This document shows, one piece after another, positions 24,548 to 33,308 of a stretch of 34,539 nucleotides of DNA (position 1 is its first letter; the number at the start of each line of letters is the position of its first letter). The stretch spans positions 1-34,539 of the forward strand of contig JACAEL010000032.1 in NCBI GenBank assembly GCA_013388835.1, read 5' to 3'. The position numbers were made by a program, and so were the translations under genes. The DNA is from Candidatus Thorarchaeota archaeon. Its GTDB lineage: Archaea; Asgardarchaeota; Thorarchaeia; Thorarchaeales; Thorarchaeaceae. The notes beneath the pieces are model-generated. The model searched no databases and was not told the origin of the DNA. It was given only the letters and a program-made list of their open reading frames with translations.

Positions 24548-24852
24548 TTGAATCAGGCAGCCGCATGTCTTGGCTGCTTAAGAGTCAAGCGGATGAACCA
24601 AAACGAAACGAGTACAGAAATGGGGCATATGGTTAATGGTTCGGTCGTGCATGGCTAATCAACAGATGACCGTGTGACGATCTCCTCTCGGATTGCTTGC
24701 TTCTCAGAATGGCATGAGTACGCAGAGTAGTGTCGTGGGAGGTCCGAATCTCCTCAAGTGTCGGAACCCCACATGGGGTCCAATCGTTCACGATGCTAAC
24801 ATGCGCTCGAATAGTGCTGTTCCTACCACACGCTTGGAGGCGTGCCACCACC
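24548..24852. other. Divergent intergenic region, 305 nt, with several inverted repeats
   Basis: The gap separates pepF (minus) from a secreted-protein gene (plus). It contains GCAGCC/GGCTGC near pepF (about 24558-24578), GGAG/CTCC (about 24738-24754) and a GC-rich dyad ACCCCA-CA-TGGGGT (24766-24779). No clear TATA box close to the plus-strand gene was found, so a long structured leader is possible. No gene is supported. Confidence 0.45.
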
Positions 24853-25323
24853 ATGAACAAGAGAGGGATAACGATCACCATACTAGCAGTCATGCTTGTT
24901 ACCATGACTGCCGCGCGAGTGATGGTTTCTAGTTCAGACTGCAATGATACACCGCTGACACCAGTGGTAACAAATGACACGAGAGCTCCAGCAGAATCTG
25001 TTGAACAGCCGGCTTCCATGGGCCGAATCACGCTGTCTGCTCAGTCCGACTTCGAGATCTCAACTGACGATGGTCTCACGGTCCGGCTCTCTCAGTCCGG
25101 TCATATGACAGGATTGACAATTGACGGCATCGACCTGACGGTCAGTGACATACCACCCGTCACCGTGTATGATAGGAATCGGAATCAGACTGCCCAGCTT
25201 CTGGGCTCAGTGCGGCAGGTAGGCAATACTGTTCAGCAGACAAGTACCGTGCTAGATCTGTTTGTCAACGCGACCCATGTGCCGCACGCTCAGTACATCG
25301 AGGTCCTGTTCGAAGGAGAGTGA
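24853..25323 (+). CDS. Small secreted or membrane-tethered protein
   Basis: This 156-aa protein starts with a basic N-terminus and hydrophobic segment (MNKRGITITILAVMLVTMTA) typical of a signal peptide or anchor. The exported part has a Thr/Pro-rich spacer and then a beta-rich domain of about 100 residues with two N-glycosylation sequons (RNQT, VNAT). It lacks a C-terminal membrane helix and ends VLFEGE. No family was recognised. The frame is open from 24730, but ATG 24853 sits at the signal peptide, with GGAGG 12 nt upstream. It stops 90 nt before the desulfurase-SelD fusion; the gap holds a 21-codon open frame judged non-genic. Confidence 0.6.
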   Translation: MNKRGITITILAVMLVTMTAARVMVSSSDCNDTPLTPVVTNDTRAPAESVEQPASMGRITLSAQSDFEISTDDGLTVRLSQSGHMTGLTIDGIDLTVSDIPPVTVYDRNRNQTAQLLGSVRQVGNTVQQTSTVLDLFVNATHVPHAQYIEVLFEGE

Positions 25324-25413
25324 CCATGTCGATGCCTATTGACGCGGTCGACCTGCACACACTCGCAGTGCTCACAGGAGAAAAGGGATAAGAAGCGAAA
25401 CACAGGAGCACCG

Positions 25414-27672
25414 ATGTCCAAGTCGCTCGAGTGTGTTAAGTTGCCTGAATCAAGACCGATCTACCTAGACTACAACGCCACGACGCCCATCGCGAGAGAA
25501 GTTGCGGATGCGATGACGCCGTTTCTCTATGAGCACTTCGGCAACCCGTCCAGCATTCACCCCTATGGAGCTCTTGCAAAGAGGGCAGTTGAGAAAGCAA
25601 GATTGCAAGTCGCGTCACTGCTCGGATGCCAACCGATGGAAGTTGTCTTCACCAGTGGTGGCACAGAGAGCGACAACTTCGCAATCAAGGGGGCCGCACT
25701 TGCCTATCGGTCCAAGGGAAACCACATCATCACCTCCGCCATCGAGCATCCTGCAGTCATCGAGGTCTGCAACTGGCTCAGAGAACAGGGGTTCCGAGTG
25801 ACCATGTTGCCTGTCGATGATTATGGGCTTGTCAACCCAGAGGACCTCAAGCGAATGATTACCGCCGAGACAACTCTGGTCACTGTGATGCATGCAAACA
25901 ACGAAGTTGGCACAATCCAGCCGATTAGGGAACTCGCGCAGATTGTGCATGAGCACGGTGCGCTAATTCATACTGATGCAGCTCAGTCTGTGGGAAAGAT
26001 CCCCGTCCATGTGGATGAGTTGCAGGTAGACATGTTGACAGTTGCTGGTCACAAACTGTACGCTCCGAAGGGGGTCGGAGTCCTGTATGTGCGGAGTGGT
26101 GTTCAGCTTCAGCAGCTGATGCATGGAGCGGGGCACGAAGGAGGAAGACGACCCGGCACGGAGAATGTGCTTCAGATAGTCGGTCTTGGGAAGGCTTGTG
26201 AGGTGGCGGGACGAGACCTTGAGAAGAACATGCGGCACTTCACAGAGATGAGGGACCGGCTGCACAAGAGGCTTCAAGAAGCGCTGGGTGAGAACGCAAT
26301 CCGACTGAACGGCCATCCTGAGAAGCGCCTGCCCAACACGCTGAGCATCGGCTTCAGAGACATTGAGGCGAACACGCTGCTGTCCGAGATTGGAGAGCAG
26401 GTCGCAGCTTCAGCCGGAGCAGCGTGTCATGCCGACCGGGTTGATGTGTCCGCGGTGCTGCAGGCCATGCGAGTGCCCATGGAGTATGCGATGGGTACAG
26501 TCCGGTTCTCAGTAGGAAGAGAAACCACTCCTGAGGACATTGACAGAGCAGCAGAGATAGTCAGTCTTGCAGTCAAGAGACTGCAGCCCAAGACGGATCG
26601 GGGTGGTGTTGAAACCATTTCTGAGATAGGTGAGTACAAGCTGACCCACTACACGCACGGTCTCGGCTGCGCCTGCAAGCTGCGTCCTCAGGCGCTTGAG
26701 GAAGTTCTGGCGGGGCTCCCTCTGTCGAAGGACCCGGCGGTACTAGTCGGCATTGAGACCGGTGACGATGCTGCAGTCTACAGACTGACGGACAGTATCG
26801 CGCTCGTGAAGACGGTTGATTTCTTTACACCGATTGTTGATGACCCCTACTGGTTCGGAGCAATATCGGCGACGAACTCTCTGAGTGACATCTATGCTAT
26901 GGGTGCGACGCCGCTGTTTGCTTTGAGCATCGTCGGCTTCCCGTCCGCGAGACTCCCTCTCTCAGTTCTTCAGAGGATTCTGCGAGGCGCGCAGGACAAG
27001 GCAGCAGAGGCGGGAATCAGCATCGTTGGCGGACACACGGTGGACGACACGGAACCAAAGTACGGTCTCGCTGTCACAGGCATTGTTCATCCCGACAGAC
27101 TGGTCCGTAACAGCACGGCAAGACCGGGAGATGCACTGGTACTGACAAAGCCGCTCGGACTTGGAATCATGACCACTGCGCTCAAGCGGGGTCTCCTGAC
27201 TGAGGACGAGGCGGGGCGAATCACTCAGCTGATGGCCACTCTCAATCGGAGTGCCGCTGAGGCCATGGTTGAGGTGGGTGCCAACGCATGTACTGACATC
27301 ACCGGCTTCGGGCTTCTCGGTCATCTGAAGGGGATGGTCAAGGGAAGCGGGGTCGACGCAACGATTGTGGCAGACAGGGTTCCCATGATTGAACAGGCAC
27401 TCGCGTTGGCTGGAGCGGATGTCATTCCGGGGGGCACACTGAACAACATGGAGTATGTGAAGGAGAGCGTGACCTTTGACCCATCGATACCGAGGGTGAT
27501 ACGACTGCTCTTGGCAGACGCTCAGACCTCGGGAGGTCTACTGATCAGTGTTCCGCCAGAGAGACTCAACAGGTTGCTTGAGTCGCTCCAAACAAGAGGT
27601 GTTCCGACGGCCAGTGTGATTGGCAGCGTGACCGGCAAGGGGTCGGGCCATATCACTGTGGTACCGTCATGA
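25414..27672 (+). CDS. Cysteine desulfurase/selenocysteine lyase (NifS-like) fused to selenophosphate synthetase SelD
   Basis: This 752-aa bifunctional protein joins two selenium/sulfur enzymes. Residues about 15-395 are a class V PLP desulfurase: YLDYNATTP, FTSGGTESDN, PLP lysine in VAGHKLYAPKGVG (Lys214), RPGTEN and a catalytic Cys338 in SAGAACHADRV. Residues about 405-752 are SelD: LTHYTHGLGCACK, with Cys419 and Lys422 at the E. coli Cys17/Lys20 positions, then ETGDDAAVYRL, VDFFTPIVDDPYWFGAISATNSLSDIYAMG, GGHTVDDTEPKYGLAVTG, DITGFGLLGHL and DAQTSGGLLISV. SelD makes selenophosphate from selenide and ATP; the desulfurase would release selenium or sulfur for it. ATG 25414 has AGGAG 5 nt upstream. 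The SelD active-site residue is Cys, not Sec. Both halves look complete, so both activities are likely. Confidence 0.93.
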   Translation: MSKSLECVKLPESRPIYLDYNATTPIAREVADAMTPFLYEHFGNPSSIHPYGALAKRAVEKARLQVASLLGCQPMEVVFTSGGTESDNFAIKGAALAYRSKGNHIITSAIEHPAVIEVCNWLREQGFRVTMLPVDDYGLVNPEDLKRMITAETTLVTVMHANNEVGTIQPIRELAQIVHEHGALIHTDAAQSVGKIPVHVDELQVDMLTVAGHKLYAPKGVGVLYVRSGVQLQQLMHGAGHEGGRRPGTENVLQIVGLGKACEVAGRDLEKNMRHFTEMRDRLHKRLQEALGENAIRLNGHPEKRLPNTLSIGFRDIEANTLLSEIGEQVAASAGAACHADRVDVSAVLQAMRVPMEYAMGTVRFSVGRETTPEDIDRAAEIVSLAVKRLQPKTDRGGVETISEIGEYKLTHYTHGLGCACKLRPQALEEVLAGLPLSKDPAVLVGIETGDDAAVYRLTDSIALVKTVDFFTPIVDDPYWFGAISATNSLSDIYAMGATPLFALSIVGFPSARLPLSVLQRILRGAQDKAAEAGISIVGGHTVDDTEPKYGLAVTGIVHPDRLVRNSTARPGDALVLTKPLGLGIMTTALKRGLLTEDEAGRITQLMATLNRSAAEAMVEVGANACTDITGFGLLGHLKGMVKGSGVDATIVADRVPMIEQALALAGADVIPGGTLNNMEYVKESVTFDPSIPRVIRLLLADAQTSGGLLISVPPERLNRLLESLQTRGVPTASVIGSVTGKGSGHITVVPS

Positions 27673-27871
27673 GCATTGAAGTTCGCTGAAGAGCATTCTC
27701 GGTCCACTCGTCATAATGGAGCCTCATCTGAGCCGGGGCTGTCTTGCCAGAATATGCGACGGCCTAGGCTACTTAGTGAAGCGCCATGAAGCATCGTCTT
27801 GTGGTCACATGGCAACTTCTCAAGTGAGTGTCGAAAGTGTTTTAGGACAAGGGGAGTCCTAGCCGGTCCGT

Positions 27872-28657
27872 ATGTCACTGTCTACACACAGATGGTACAC
27901 TGCGATATCCCTGAGGCACTCGGTCAGAAGATACACGGGCGAGGCAGTGCCAGACGACATACTCGATTCACTGGACCGCCTGATAGCTGAATTCCGCCCG
28001 TTTCGTGGAGCGAGGGCAGTGCTTGTGCGAACTCCTTCCAGGCAGTTCGTGAGGCGGTTCATTGGTGTGCTTGACAAGTCTGGTGTAGTTCACTACGTAG
28101 CCTTTCTCGGCGACATGACCAACTTGCATGTGCAGGAGGTGACGGGCTACATTGGAGAGGCTGTTGTCCTGGAGGCCACTGCTCTGGGATTGAACACATG
28201 CTGGATTGCAGCGTTGTTGAGAAAGGAGAGCATCGCAAGAGAAGTCGGGGCCGGTCCTAACGAGCAAGTCCTGGCCATAACTCCAGTGGGGTATGCAGAG
28301 AATGAGTCGGAACGCGTGGAGAGTCTTAGACGCGGTCCGGCCAGACCGCATAATCGGAAGCCACTCGAGAAGCTGGTCATCGCTGGCGATGCGACACAAA
28401 ACGACTGGTCACAGAGCGCCCTCGAAGCCGCTAGACTGGCGCCTTCAGCAGTGAACCGTCAGCCTTGGAGATTCTCCATTGACGACAGGTCCATTACAGT
28501 GTCGGCTGCTGAACTACGATATAGCTTTGGCGTTTCACCCCGGCTTGACTGTGGCATAGCCACACTGCACCTGCAGCTTGGAGCAATGATCAAGGGGGTG
28601 GAGTGCAGGGTGGATTTCCTCGAGCCGCCCGATGTTGCCAGACTCTCAGTCCAGTGA
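27872..28657 (+). CDS. Nitroreductase-family flavoprotein (TM1586-like)
   Basis: This 261-aa protein has the duplicated nitroreductase-like layout of the TM1586 group. It opens with SLRHSVRRYTGEAVPDDIL, the FMN-binding R-x-S-x-R-x-Y/F motif, then has GEAVVLEATALGLNTCWIA and a second unit with ALEAARLAPSAVNRQPWRF, which matches the flavin-family A-x-x-APSA-x-N-x-QPW motif. The fold usually binds FMN and reduces quinones, nitro compounds or flavin intermediates; the substrate is unknown. Start is ATG 27872; a small hairpin, AGGAC/GTCCT, lies about 12 nt upstream, and the 199-nt gap to the selenium fusion has no gene. It probably has its own promoter. Confidence 0.85.
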   Translation: MSLSTHRWYTAISLRHSVRRYTGEAVPDDILDSLDRLIAEFRPFRGARAVLVRTPSRQFVRRFIGVLDKSGVVHYVAFLGDMTNLHVQEVTGYIGEAVVLEATALGLNTCWIAALLRKESIAREVGAGPNEQVLAITPVGYAENESERVESLRRGPARPHNRKPLEKLVIAGDATQNDWSQSALEAARLAPSAVNRQPWRFSIDDRSITVSAAELRYSFGVSPRLDCGIATLHLQLGAMIKGVECRVDFLEPPDVARLSVQ

Positions 28658-28861
28658 GAGATGAGCACCAGAAGCAAGTATGAAACGAGGACTCGAAGTA
28701 CGCACGGCTAGGTATCGGTGCATCGTATACTTGGGTCAAGAACAGGCATGGTAGAGCCGTACACGAGGTCTGGATGAGTTCTGGGGCTGGGCTCCGCTCT
28801 GAGGTTCTCCTGCAAGGACATCTCAAACTCGCCAGTGTTGACCTCTCAGTGGCTTCTTCAC

Positions 28862-30115
28862 TCAGCTCTGTCTCATTCTCTCTATCTCTCGAATGCGTTT
28901 CTCCTTGGCCATCTCTGCATTCTTGATTCGCTTCATCTGTTCATCAACGCGCTTCAGTGCCTCGGCGACTTCCTTGTCCCTTCGGCTTCGTATTCTTCGA
29001 TAGTCCTTGTCCGCATCGCTCCACTCAGCCTTTGCTCGGCGCAGGTCTTCCTCAAGATTCTCGACCCGTATCCGCTTTGCCTCCGCTGCGGCCGAGTATC
29101 GCTCCATTTCCTTGTCAAGACTGGAGCGTATTCTTTCGAGTTCAGCCTCCAGCTGCCTGTGCTGGTCGGTGAAATGCGCTATGTCAGACTCTATCTCTCG
29201 TATCCTGCTGTCGTCAGAGTACTTGGACACAGTGGCCACTGAAGGGTACGGCACACCCACTGAGGGGGTTCGGGGTGTTGGCTGCTCGGTTCCTGTGGCA
29301 ACATAGTCCGTCAGAGATCGGCTGCTCGATGCACCCATGGGGGCTGTCTTGGGGATAATGTGGATAGCTGGTGCTTCTGCCAGTCCCTCCGATTTGCGGG
29401 ATGACAGGGATGGTTCAGGAGGTGTGTCTGCCACGAGTCTTGCCATCGTCGGACCACTCTGACCTGGCGGACTAACTGAGATGCCTGTTCCGCCATCGCT
29501 GTAGCTCGGTGTCGTGTGTTCTGGACCCGATGCCTTAATGGCCACAGCCTGCAAAGATGTTCTTGTGGACTCGGGCACGACAGGCTTCACGCCCACGGGT
29601 GTTGAAGGTGTCCTTGCTGGTTCGGACGCGACTGGTCTCACGCCCACGGGTGTTGAAGGTGTTCTCGCCGGCTCAGAAATGGCCAGTTGGGGCTCAGTGA
29701 CGACTCGTGGTTCTGGGACTGAAGCAGATCGCGCAGATACCGCAAGATCTCTGAGCTCGCTTGCCCTCAACATCCGCTGCTCAGGATCGGTCTTGTCTGC
29801 GATAGCAAATGCCTCACGAGCTTTCTCAAGCTCGGTCTTCTCTGTGTGCCGCTGACCAATCCTTAGACGGTCACGTGCAACTTGGCTCGGCCGAACCCAC
29901 TTATCGCCTGTCGTGACACTCAGCTTCTCGGGTGAGACTGCATCTCCAGATGTTCTCAGTGTCTCGACTGAGTCCGTCTTGGTTGTAATGCGGACACTGG
30001 CACTCGATGCGGGTGCCTCGGACACTGCCCCGGTCTTCAAGAGCGAAGCTCCACAGCGAATGCAGAACTTACGTGTGGGCTGGTTGGCCTTCCCGCATGA
30101 TACGCATGTTATCAA
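28862..30115 (-). CDS. Zinc-ribbon, disordered-linker and coiled-coil protein
   Basis: The protein starts with a zinc ribbon (CVSCG...FCIRCG, two CxxC pairs), continues through about 200 residues rich in Pro, Ser, Thr and Glu, and ends with a long charged coiled coil from about residue 310 (AHFTDQHRQLEAELERIRSS onward). The linker carries two near-identical copies of SEPARTPSTPVGV. The frame is open to GTG 30208 and has an ATG at 30187, but neither has a ribosome site and the extra residues do not look like protein. TTG 30115 puts the ribbon at the terminus and lies about 40 nt after a TATA-like CTTGTATGG. No enzyme domain is seen; a scaffold or adaptor role is inferred. It is divergent from the GTPase gene. 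Confidence 0.75.
   Translation of the reverse strand: MITCVSCGKANQPTRKFCIRCGASLLKTGAVSEAPASSASVRITTKTDSVETLRTSGDAVSPEKLSVTTGDKWVRPSQVARDRLRIGQRHTEKTELEKAREAFAIADKTDPEQRMLRASELRDLAVSARSASVPEPRVVTEPQLAISEPARTPSTPVGVRPVASEPARTPSTPVGVKPVVPESTRTSLQAVAIKASGPEHTTPSYSDGGTGISVSPPGQSGPTMARLVADTPPEPSLSSRKSEGLAEAPAIHIIPKTAPMGASSSRSLTDYVATGTEQPTPRTPSVGVPYPSVATVSKYSDDSRIREIESDIAHFTDQHRQLEAELERIRSSLDKEMERYSAAAEAKRIRVENLEEDLRRAKAEWSDADKDYRRIRSRRDKEVAEALKRVDEQMKRIKNAEMAKEKRIREIERMRQS
29588..29686 (-). repeat. Two tandem 51-nt repeats inside the coiled-coil protein gene
   Basis: The sequence CACGCCCACGGGTGTTGAAG starts at 29588 and again at 29639, a period of 51 nt, or 17 codons. The encoded repeat is SEPARTPSTPVGV plus four variable residues; a third, decayed copy (PESTRTSLQAV) follows in the protein. 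Confidence 0.8.
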
Positions 30116-30280
30116 TGTAAACTCATCCTGTGGAAGTTTTGATGTTCTACCATACCATACAAGACTGAAATGTGTTTGCTTCGGCATGTGTCGAACCGAT
30201 AGGAACACAGGAGGTGACGCGTTGAGGGGTTGTGCCGCCCTTGTGAGCCGTTTTGTTGTCAGATGCCATCCCGAATATCC

Positions 30281-30288
30281 TTAAAATG
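30281..30288 (+). promoter_or_regulatory. Candidate TATA-like box of the small-GTPase gene
   Basis: TTAAAATG in an A+T-rich patch lies 39-46 nt before the TTG start at 30327. Expected transcription start is near 30307; GAGGTG (30313-30318) then serves as ribosome site. Confidence 0.35.
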
Positions 30289-30326
30289 ACTCTCGCGAGT
30301 TATCACTTGCCCGAGGTGTACCTGCC

Positions 30327-30944
30327 TTGTCAGACGCTCAGAGTATCGTGCTTCAGGCCAAGAAGGCCAAGCGGATCATTCGTACTCTCCTAGTAGGCGA
30401 TGGGGGTGTCGGCAAGACCACACTGATCTATGCAATCAAAGAATTGTCAGCAGGGCACGCTACGGAGAGGTCAGAGGAAGGAAGCGAGAGGCCCGGCGAA
30501 GGAAGCATCAAACGTACGCCATTCATGGAGATTGCCACTTGGTGCTACGATGGCGTCACAGTTCAGTGCTTCGACCTAGCAGGCCAGAGGATAGAAGGAA
30601 CACATCCCCTAGACTTGGTGAGAGAACAGGTTGTCACTTTGATAGACGTTCTTATCATGGTGTTCTCTCTTGAGAGGTACGAGTCCTTCGAGCGGCTGTA
30701 TCAGTGGATTGAACTGCTGAGGACGGGTCCCCAAGTCTTGGATGACACTGTCAAGATGGTGTTGGTAGGAAACAAGAGCGACTGTGAGCGGTGTGTCTCT
30801 AGAGAGCTGATCGAGCCCATTGTGGGGGAGGGGCGGCCTTTCTTGAAGTACTTTGAGACCTGTGCTATCGATGACCAAGGTGTGTCAGCTCTGATGCAGG
30901 AGATAGCACGGTTGGGCGGCTGCATCTTGGATGGGATAGTATGA
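30327..30944 (+). CDS. Ras-superfamily small GTPase
   Basis: This 205-aa protein has all the nucleotide motifs: G1 GDGGVGKTT (24-32), G3 DLAGQ (83-87) with the catalytic Gln, G4 NKSD (149-152) and G5 ETCA (about 177-180). A probable switch I Thr is at residue 64. Between G1 and switch I is a charged insert of about 20 residues (TERSEEGSERPGEG). There is no C-terminal CAAX lipidation motif. It belongs to the Ras/Rab/Arf-like expansion known in Asgard archaea; an exact subfamily cannot be given. The TTG start is supported by GAGGTG 8 nt upstream. The next gene begins 28 nt after the stop on the same strand. Confidence 0.9.
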   Translation: MSDAQSIVLQAKKAKRIIRTLLVGDGGVGKTTLIYAIKELSAGHATERSEEGSERPGEGSIKRTPFMEIATWCYDGVTVQCFDLAGQRIEGTHPLDLVREQVVTLIDVLIMVFSLERYESFERLYQWIELLRTGPQVLDDTVKMVLVGNKSDCERCVSRELIEPIVGEGRPFLKYFETCAIDDQGVSALMQEIARLGGCILDGIV

Positions 30945-30972
30945 CCCCCAGCATCGGGAGCTGCACTGACAG

Positions 30973-33192
30973 ATGACCGAGTTCAAATGCAGACTGTGCC
31001 GTACCACAGTTAAGTTCAGTCTGGACGACCCCAGCAGCTACCAGACCAAGACCGAGTCTGGAAACCCATTCATTGGGCGACTGTTCACTGTCAGAGTGAT
31101 CCATGCCGCTGCCGACGAGAAGACCCACGTCAATGTGGTTGTTGTAGATGAACACGGAGAATACAGAGCACACAAAGACTGCTACGAGCAGCACTCTTCA
31201 CTGTCGGGGCTGGTCGATGATTTCGAAGTGGTTGCGGCCCAGTTGCCGCAGGAGATTCGACCTTATCTCGACTTGGCCACTCCAGAAGACCGGCATGCAA
31301 TAGCCAAGCTCGGTGTCAGGAGTGAACAGACGCCAAGACAGTGGCTCAAGACTCTCGACAGGCTTCGATTGACAAACCCCAACAGCAGGCTCCTTGAGTT
31401 TCTGTACGCAAAGTGGGCGTTCGTTACTGGCAGTGCTGATCTGGTCCTGTCCATACCTGCGACCGAGAAGTCTTGGGTCTGTCCGCTAAACCTTCGGTTA
31501 CAAGCAAGACTCTCCACTCAAGGCACAGCGGAGAGGGCGAAGGCGCTAGACATGTCAAGCGAGCCGGAGCTCATTCAACTCGAGGATGCCGTAGCCAAGG
31601 CGGATGTCTATAGCCGAGCAGGGGTCATGGACGCACTGGAGGACGTCTATCGAACAAGCGCAAAAAGATGGGGTGCACAGTCCTCCTCAATCACCCCGAA
31701 GGTGGCTTCACTCTTCATTCAATGCTTCTACGCCTTAGGACTAATGAGGCAAGGGATGCTGGCTGCAGGTCTGAGCCTTCTCGAGCCAGTGTTCACATTT
31801 GCCCAGATTGTGGACAACCGAGAGATGATAGTTGTCGCTGGTAATGCCTATGCGAGCATCTTGAGACGGACTGGTGACACCCGTCGGGCGCTTCTGGTCT
31901 ATGAGATAGCGCTCAATGCGGCGGAGCAGCTCGAAGACGAGAGAAGCAGAGTGGCACTCCTGATGAATCTTGCAATCGTGGAGCATACCCAGGGAATGTA
32001 TGAGACAGCTCTGGAGAAACAGAGACGTGCCTATGCGAGCCAGTTGGTCCAATCCGAGCCTTCCATGAAGCTCTCTATCATGACTGACATGTCTGAGAGC
32101 CTATGTGCGCTGGAGCGGTACGAAGAGGCAAAGGAGATGATTCTCGAGGGCCTAGCACACAGCGACATTCCAACGCACATACGAGTAGCTCTTCTCACCA
32201 ATCTGAAGAAGATTGCAGGCAAGACCCAGTCACGAGAGCTAACCACTTGGATACGGCACAATCTTCCCACAGGCGACTTCTTGACCAGTCCACATGGTGT
32301 GCTCTTCTCACATGAGCTTGACGCCCTCGAATTCGAGATCAATCAGGAATGGCAAGGACTGGTGTCCAATCTCGATACGCAGCTTGAACTGATGGCCCAG
32401 TATGGAATGACAGAGTCTGCCGGTGAAGTTGAGTTCAGAGCTGCGGAGGCCTACTTCCTCCTGTATCAGAAGACACACAGGCAAGACCACCTCGTCAGTT
32501 GTCTCCGTCATCTAGACCTCGCGAAGGCCATTGCCATGGAGGGCGGGTACCATGGAGACCTCTGCCGTCTGTCGCTCATGAAAGGGCTCGTTGCCGCGTA
32601 CAGCGGTGCCTACGACAGGGCGAGAGCGCACTTAGAGGAAGCAGTGGGCCTCGCTCGAGACCATGGTCTTCAGTCGCTTGAGGAGCAGGCAAGAGCGCAG
32701 CTTGAGTCACTCGACAGCAAGAGGGGTACGGAGAGTACTAGACTCGAGTCTGTCGTCAGGGCCATGTTCAAGAGACTGTCCTTCGGAAAGAACGAACCGC
32801 CAAGTACACCAAAGCCAGCAGCCATCCATGCTCTGTGGATTGGCGATAGAAAGCAATCACTGAGCGTTTTCTTTACGAGTCGCGGTGAACAGTCCAAGAC
32901 CCATCAAGCATACCTCAACGGTGTTGTTGATGCTTGGACCAGCCATGCAGACACCACATACATTGAGTCGTTCTCAGGCACAATGGGAGACGTGATCATT
33001 GAAGCCTCGCGTGATTGCATGGGCGTGATTGTCTGTGACAGAATGAACTATACTGCAGGTAGGACGCTCCAACGCATTCTGTCCGAACTTGACAGGTTTC
33101 CGCTCAGAGCGATTCCCGAGGAAGCTGCTGGCCGCGTTAAAATCTTGGTCTCCTCCAGCTTTGAGGGTCTGGAGGAAGTGAACGGGGGCTGA
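30973..33192 (+). CDS. Zinc-binding TPR protein with possible longin/roadblock-like C-terminal domain
   Basis: This 739-aa protein is likely co-transcribed with the small GTPase. Its N-terminus has a zinc site (C6-x2-C9 with H67-x2-C70, a treble-clef pattern). The middle (about residues 230-600) is a helical repeat array with recognisable TPR units such as NAYASILRRTGDTRRALLVY, LMNLAIVEHTQGMYETALEK and LCALERYEEAKEMILEGLAH. The last 125 residues form an alpha/beta domain (ALWIGDRKQSLSVFFTS, then MGDVIIEASRDCMGVIVCDR) whose strand order resembles the longin/roadblock profilin-like fold; that is inference. TPR arrays bind proteins, so an effector or regulator of the neighbouring GTPase is plausible. 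GGGAG lies 11 nt before the ATG. Confidence 0.8.
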   Translation: MTEFKCRLCRTTVKFSLDDPSSYQTKTESGNPFIGRLFTVRVIHAAADEKTHVNVVVVDEHGEYRAHKDCYEQHSSLSGLVDDFEVVAAQLPQEIRPYLDLATPEDRHAIAKLGVRSEQTPRQWLKTLDRLRLTNPNSRLLEFLYAKWAFVTGSADLVLSIPATEKSWVCPLNLRLQARLSTQGTAERAKALDMSSEPELIQLEDAVAKADVYSRAGVMDALEDVYRTSAKRWGAQSSSITPKVASLFIQCFYALGLMRQGMLAAGLSLLEPVFTFAQIVDNREMIVVAGNAYASILRRTGDTRRALLVYEIALNAAEQLEDERSRVALLMNLAIVEHTQGMYETALEKQRRAYASQLVQSEPSMKLSIMTDMSESLCALERYEEAKEMILEGLAHSDIPTHIRVALLTNLKKIAGKTQSRELTTWIRHNLPTGDFLTSPHGVLFSHELDALEFEINQEWQGLVSNLDTQLELMAQYGMTESAGEVEFRAAEAYFLLYQKTHRQDHLVSCLRHLDLAKAIAMEGGYHGDLCRLSLMKGLVAAYSGAYDRARAHLEEAVGLARDHGLQSLEEQARAQLESLDSKRGTESTRLESVVRAMFKRLSFGKNEPPSTPKPAAIHALWIGDRKQSLSVFFTSRGEQSKTHQAYLNGVVDAWTSHADTTYIESFSGTMGDVIIEASRDCMGVIVCDRMNYTAGRTLQRILSELDRFPLRAIPEEAAGRVKILVSSSFEGLEEVNGG

Positions 33193-33308
33193 TAGACTGT
33201 GCCTTTGCCCGGGCTCACTATCAGGTGCGCTGCTCCTACTTCATGGAGACTCTGGATTTAGTTGGCTTCTCCTTGAATGGACACCATGTCGAGCAAACAC
33301 ACTACTAC

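Noticed and set aside
25326-25391. 21-codon ORF (ATG to TAA) before the desulfurase-SelD gene
   Set aside because: It is short, has no clear ribosome site and is best explained as chance in the leader.
26661-26679. Selenocysteine in the SelD active site
   Set aside because: The codon at the critical position is TGC, so it is cysteine; there is no in-frame TGA.
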